Below are positions 26,109 through 29,208 of a stretch of 29,208 bases of DNA, in pieces. The notes beneath the pieces are model-generated. The model did no database searches, was not told where the DNA came from, and was given only the letters and a program-made list of their open reading frames with translations. The stretch covers positions 200,947 through 230,154 of the forward strand of contig NZ_CP100376.1 in assembly GCF_030515985.1 (NCBI RefSeq), in the 5' to 3' direction. The position numbers and the translations under genes are program-made. Positions within the stretch are counted from its first letter, which is position 1; the number at the start of each line of letters is the position of its first letter. The DNA comes from Corynebacterium accolens. Lineage in GTDB: Bacteria; Actinomycetota; Actinomycetes; Mycobacteriales; Mycobacteriaceae.

Positions 26109-27593
26109 ATGACTGAAGTTCGCGTTAGATTTTGCCCTTCTCCCACCGGTACCCCGCACGTTGGCATGGTGCGCACGGCCCTGTTTAACTGGGCCTATGC
26201 CCGCCACACAGGCGGAAAGTTGATATTCCGTATCGAAGATACCGATGCTGCCCGTGACTCGGAAGAGTCCTATCAGGCCATCATTGACTCCTTGACCTGG
26301 CTCGGATTGGGCTGGGATGAAGGTGTCAACGTGGGTGGCCCGCATGAACCGTACCGGCAGTCCCAGCGCATGGACATTTATAAGGATGTGCTCAATAAGC
26401 TTATCGATGCCGGACATGTCTACCCCGCCTACTCCACCGCTGAGGAGGTAGAAGAGCGGCACAAGGCCGCAGGGCGCGACCCCAAGTTGGGCTATGACAA
26501 CTACGACCGCGACCTGACGCAGGAACAGATTGATGCTTTTGAGGCTGAAGGTCGCAAGCCCGTATGGCGCCTGCGCATGCCGGACAAGGATTGGGCCTGG
26601 ACTGACCTCGTGCGCGGCGAGATGTCCTTCAAATCCGAAACGCAGCCTGACTATGTGGTGGCGCGCTCCAACGGCGCCCCGCTGTACACCCTGGTCAACC
26701 CGGTCGATGACGCGTTGATGCGCATTACCCACGTGCTGCGCGGTGAGGATCTGCTCTCGTCCACCCCGCGCCAGCTGGCCATGTATGACGTGCTGAAGGA
26801 AATCGGCATCGCGGAATTTACCCCGGAGTTTGGCCACCTTCCCTTCGTGATGGGTGAGGGGAAGAAGAAGCTGTCCAAGCGCGACCCGCAGTCCAACCTC
26901 TTCAACCACCGCGATAACGGCATCATCCCGGAGGGTATGCTCAACTACCTGTCGCTGTTGGGTTGGTCCCTGTCTGCAGATCAGGACATCTTCAGCATGG
27001 ACGAGCTGATTGAGAACTTCGATGTCAACGATGTTCTGGGCAACCCCGCGCGCTTTGACCAGAAGAAGCTCGAGGCCATCAATGCCGATCACATTCGCCT
27101 GCTCGAGCCCCAAGAGTTTGCCTTCCGCCTGCGCAATTACCTGACGGAGTACACGGATTTCCCGGCCGATTATGATGGCGAGAAATTCGCCTTCGCCGCA
27201 GACTTAGTGCAAACGCGCATTAAGACGCTTGCCGATGCCTATGGGCTACTCAGCTTCCTTATCACCCCCGATGCTGAGCTCACCTTGGATGAAAAGGCGG
27301 CCAAGAAGAACCTGAAAGACGACGCCGTCCAGCCGCTCGAGGTGGGCATTGACACCCTTGAAGCGGTAGAGGAGTGGAAGACCGACGCTATTGAAGCCGC
27401 GCTCTCCAAGGCGCTCATTGAAGATCTAGAGTTAAAGCCGCGCAAGGCCTACGGCGCGCTGCGCGTAGCCATTTCCGGCGCCCAGGTGTCGCCGCCGCTC
27501 TTTGAGTCCATGGAGCTTCTGGGTAAGGAGTCCACCTTGGCGCGCCTGCGTGCTGCCCGCGAGGTAACTCCGTACGTTCCAGCTGCGGAGTAA
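26109..27593 (+). CDS. gltX: glutamyl-tRNA synthetase
   Basis: The 494-residue class I synthetase charges tRNA-Glu (and tRNA-Gln in bacteria lacking GlnRS). The N-terminus [27 protein letters not shown] contains the HIGH-type motif (PHVG), FRIEDTD follows, and the KMSKS-type motif is KKLSKRDPQ. The C-terminal helical anticodon-binding domain is complete. ATG 26109 is chosen because homology starts there; ATG 26100, three codons upstream, is possible, while more distant starts add about 50 residues unlike the family. It stands immediately before tRNA-Gln and tRNA-Glu genes, both of which may be its substrates through the transamidation pathway. Confidence 0.96.
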   Translation: MTEVRVRFCPSPTGTPHVGMVRTALFNWAYARHTGGKLIFRIEDTDAARDSEESYQAIIDSLTWLGLGWDEGVNVGGPHEPYRQSQRMDIYKDVLNKLIDAGHVYPAYSTAEEVEERHKAAGRDPKLGYDNYDRDLTQEQIDAFEAEGRKPVWRLRMPDKDWAWTDLVRGEMSFKSETQPDYVVARSNGAPLYTLVNPVDDALMRITHVLRGEDLLSSTPRQLAMYDVLKEIGIAEFTPEFGHLPFVMGEGKKKLSKRDPQSNLFNHRDNGIIPEGMLNYLSLLGWSLSADQDIFSMDELIENFDVNDVLGNPARFDQKKLEAINADHIRLLEPQEFAFRLRNYLTEYTDFPADYDGEKFAFAADLVQTRIKTLADAYGLLSFLITPDAELTLDEKAAKKNLKDDAVQPLEVGIDTLEAVEEWKTDAIEAALSKALIEDLELKPRKAYGALRVAISGAQVSPPLFESMELLGKESTLARLRAAREVTPYVPAAE

Positions 27594-27630
27594 ATCGGCA
27601 CCACCAGAAGTGTGGAGGGCGCAGCCCGTT

Positions 27631-27682
27631 AAAGCGGCGGATGAACATCGAACTACACAGATGTCATCCGCCGCTTTATTTT
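27631..27682 (+). terminator. intrinsic terminator of gltX
   Basis: Arms AAAGCGGCGGATG (27631-27643) and CATCCGCCGCTTT (27665-27677) pair perfectly, with an extra inner ACATC/GATGT pairing, and ATTTT follows. Confidence 0.9.
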
Positions 27683-27724
27683 AGCTCAAGAAAAACGCCT
27701 AAAAATTCCAGTTGCGCTGGCGAT

Positions 27725-27753
27725 TTGGCGCATTGGGAAACGATGATTATAGT
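27725..27753 (+). promoter_or_regulatory. promoter of the tRNA-Gln/tRNA-Glu pair
   Basis: TTGGCG (27725-27730) and TATAGT (27748-27753) are spaced by exactly 17 bases, about 65 bases upstream of tRNA-Gln. It lies after the gltX terminator, so the tRNAs have their own promoter. Confidence 0.7.
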
Positions 27754-27819
27754 TATAACACGTTGCAGCGAGCAAGGGAGCGTAGCCGATAAGGATGCGA
27801 TTCCAAGCGAGTGAGCAAA

Positions 27820-27891
27820 TGGCCTATGGTGTAATTGGCAACACAGCGGTTTCTGGTACCGCCATTCTAGGTTCGAGTCCTGGTAGGCCAG
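27820..27891 (+). tRNA. tRNA-Gln (anticodon CTG)
   Basis: Acceptor arms TGGCCTA (27820-27826) and TAGGCCA (27884-27890) pair fully. The anticodon arm is GCGGT/ACCGC around TTCTGGT with CTG at 27853-27855, and the T-loop is GTTCGAGTC. The discriminator is G. CCA is not fully encoded. Confidence 0.96.
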
Positions 27892-27931
27892 CAGTGAAAA
27901 CGCTTTTTTGAAGCAGGCTCACTAGTTCTAT

Positions 27932-28004
27932 GCCCCGTTCGTCTAGAGGCCTAGGACGCCGGCCTCTCACGCCGGTAACACGGGTTCGAATCCCGTACGG
28001 GGTA
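27932..28004 (+). tRNA. tRNA-Glu (anticodon CTC)
   Basis: Acceptor arms GCCCCGT (27932-27938) and ACGGGGT (27997-28003) pair. The anticodon arm is CCGGC/GCCGG around CTCTCAC with CTC at 27966-27968, and the T-arm is CGGGTTCGAATCCCG. Discriminator A at 28004. It is 40 bases after tRNA-Gln. Confidence 0.97.
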
Positions 28005-28015
28005 CAAATAAAAAG

Positions 28016-28047
28016 ATTCCTCCAGCCACAGTGGTTGGAGGAATTTT
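28016..28047 (+). terminator. terminator of the tRNA operon
   Basis: ATTCCTCCA (28016-28024) and TGGAGGAAT (28036-28044) pair with additional inner pairs and are followed by TTTT (28044-28047). It ends right before the insertion element. Confidence 0.88.
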
Positions 28048-28056
28048 GGCTTAAGG

Positions 28057-28111
28057 GACAAAATGTGTGGGATCTGTGGCGTGTCGTGGTAAGAGACATT
28101 TTGTGTGGGAT
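28057..28111. repeat. subterminal repeated motif at the IS end
   Basis: ACAAAATGTGTGGGAT (28058-28073) and ACATTTTGTGTGGGAT (28096-28111) share TGTGGGAT as a direct repeat, while ACAAAATGT and ACATTTTGT are perfect inverted repeats. These are likely transposase binding sites, a transcript-ending hairpin, or both. Confidence 0.55.
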
Positions 28112-29208
28112 TTATCCGCGTCCAGCCCAGCCTTTGCGCACTCCAAGGCTGGGATTCCATTCGGAATCGATTCCCGTGTCATAGGCGGCTGGTCGACCAT
28201 CAGCATGGCCTCGGCGCTTGATTTCTTCTTCGGCCCAGGCCGCCTGTGCCTTCTCTTCGCCTTTGCGTCCGAAATCTTGCTCAAGAGCTAGCTGTAGCGG
28301 CGGCACTGGGTTTTCCGTGCGGACATAGAGCCACCAATCCATGATGATGCGTTGATGCTCATCGAAGGTTCCACGATGGGCTCTGGCAAGGTCTTTGAGC
28401 TGCTTGTTGATTCCGCCTTCAAGCAGGTTCGTTGTGGACTTCACGTCGCAGGTCACGCCTTCAGGCGGATTCAGGTAGGTAAATAGCGTTCCGTCGTTGA
28501 TAAGTTCATTGAGCCTGTTGAAGCTTCGCCTAGCGCCACGGTGCGTGAACCAGAATTTTTGACTCGGCTTGACCCACCGCGGTATATCTGCGGCTTTTAC
28601 CTGGCTGCGGTATGTTTTCTCTTTCAACCAGGGGCCGAATGTCACGCTGGCCTTGTGGACTCTGGTGATGAACTCGCGTGCTTCATCCTGAGTTTCGATA
28701 TGTGTGAGCTGATACGCGAACGTGCGCAGTGCTTTATGCGCTGGATAGCGGGGATGACGTGAGATGTCGGTGAGGATATTGCGCTGAACATGAACGAGAC
28801 ATCGCTGGATTTTAGTATCTGGCCAGTGCTTTTTAATGACTGCGCGGGCACCGCCAGAGCCATCGATCGTGACGATCAGCGGTGGTGCGAGCATGTCCAG
28901 GAGTCTGGCGTAGTTGTATTTTGATTCCCCGGTGCACCATAGCCAGGCCACGGGGTGTTCGGCGGTGCACGCAACAAGCAGGCATTTGTTGTGAAAGTAG
29001 GTGCCGTCGATAAACAACTGGTCGTAGACGCGGAACTTGTCGGTATGTGAGGGCACCACGATGAACCAGAAGAAGGTAAACCACCGGGTGAGTGTGCGTC
29101 GGGTGACGTGAAGGCGGTGTGCTATGCGTTCTGCTGGTTCGCCGGTAAGGACCCAGTCTAAAAAGACTTTGAAGTGCTGGATATTGGCGGTGTTGGCCCT
29201 GGTGCCGG
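28112..29208 (-). CDS. IS1249-like transposase (IS256 family), N-terminus beyond window
   Basis: The frame is open to the right edge, so at least 365 codons are present and the start lies outside. The N-terminal visible part has a helix-turn-helix-like segment (EPAERIAHRLHVTRRTLTRW). The DDE catalytic core shows QLFIDGTYF (first Asp), IVTIDGSGG (second Asp) and TTNLLEGGINKQLK (Glu), with the family's CLVHVQRNI between. The C-terminus is complete, ending at TAA 28112. No frameshift or stop interrupts it, so the copy could be active. This architecture matches IS1249 of corynebacteria as I recall it. Confidence 0.85.
   Translation of the reverse strand, partial: GTRANTANIQHFKVFLDWVLTGEPAERIAHRLHVTRRTLTRWFTFFWFIVVPSHTDKFRVYDQLFIDGTYFHNKCLLVACTAEHPVAWLWCTGESKYNYARLLDMLAPPLIVTIDGSGGARAVIKKHWPDTKIQRCLVHVQRNILTDISRHPRYPAHKALRTFAYQLTHIETQDEAREFITRVHKASVTFGPWLKEKTYRSQVKAADIPRWVKPSQKFWFTHRGARRSFNRLNELINDGTLFTYLNPPEGVTCDVKSTTNLLEGGINKQLKDLARAHRGTFDEHQRIIMDWWLYVRTENPVPPLQLALEQDFGRKGEEKAQAAWAEEEIKRRGHADGRPAAYDTGIDSEWNPSLGVRKGWAGRG

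Larger units (their letters stand above)
28055..29208 (-). mobile_element. IS1249-like insertion sequence (IS256 family), partial at window edge
   Basis: The element consists of the transposase gene plus about 57 bases of terminal sequence downstream of its stop. The outer end appears to be GGGACAAAATGTGTGGGAT (28055-28073), directly after the tRNA-Glu terminator. The other end is outside the window, so terminal repeats and target duplication cannot be confirmed. Confidence 0.7.

Overview
This window reads as chromosome of a Corynebacterium. The gene order ilvD, PH-domain gene, ilvB-ilvN-ilvC, serA, leuB, an Odx-type FAH-superfamily gene and gltX is, from memory, the order known in Corynebacterium glutamicum. 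The leader peptide in front of ilvB, the high-GC codon use, several likely leaderless starts and the IS1249-like transposase also fit this genus. The species cannot be decided from the sequence.

Layout. Positions 1-325 hold the 5' end of a minus-strand GT87/DUF2029-type glycosyltransferase cut by the window edge. Positions 403-2854 (minus) hold ilvD and a small membrane protein with a PH-like domain. Positions 2855-3156 are a divergent control region with a promoter, a 13-residue Ile/Val/Leu-rich leader peptide and a transcription attenuator. It precedes ilvB-ilvN-ilvC (3157-6642, plus), which closes with a strong terminator. Positions 6770-9455 hold a DUF262 protein with a degraded nuclease motif, overlapped by a lipoprotein gene. 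serA, leuB, the FAH-superfamily gene and a methyltransferase follow to 13812. A convergent isochorismate synthase (13823-14926, minus) and a secreted LpqC/PHB-depolymerase-like esterase (15035-16141, plus) come next.

The most unusual part is a seven-gene minus-strand operon from 25866 down to 16166. In transcription order it encodes an 820-residue surface protein, a 530-residue surface protein with an LANTG sortase-like signal, a TroA/ZnuA-type metal-binding lipoprotein, a 296-residue membrane-anchored surface protein, an ABC ATPase, an ABC permease and a 521-residue surface protein with a long Ser/Gly/Lys stalk. Five of the seven, including the substrate-binding protein itself, carry the actinobacterial 'choice-of-anchor M' (surface-anchored repeat) module, marked by GHVDI, LPQTQ..PWLG and HTHxNWxF motifs. 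This is the 'anchored repeat-type ABC transporter' arrangement. Substrate-binding residues suggest Zn or Mn; the repeat proteins have no established function that I can name. In the binding protein the two halves of the module appear in swapped order. A palindrome overlaps the operon's predicted promoter and a weak Zur-like palindrome lies further upstream.

On the right are gltX (26109-27593), its terminator, a promoter with tRNA-Gln(CTG) and tRNA-Glu(CTC), their terminator, and an IS1249-like (IS256 family) element that runs off the window edge.

As a whole, the left half is a branched-chain amino acid and serine biosynthesis region, into which a DUF262/lipoprotein pair and a cell-surface metal-transport cluster appear interposed between otherwise syntenic genes.
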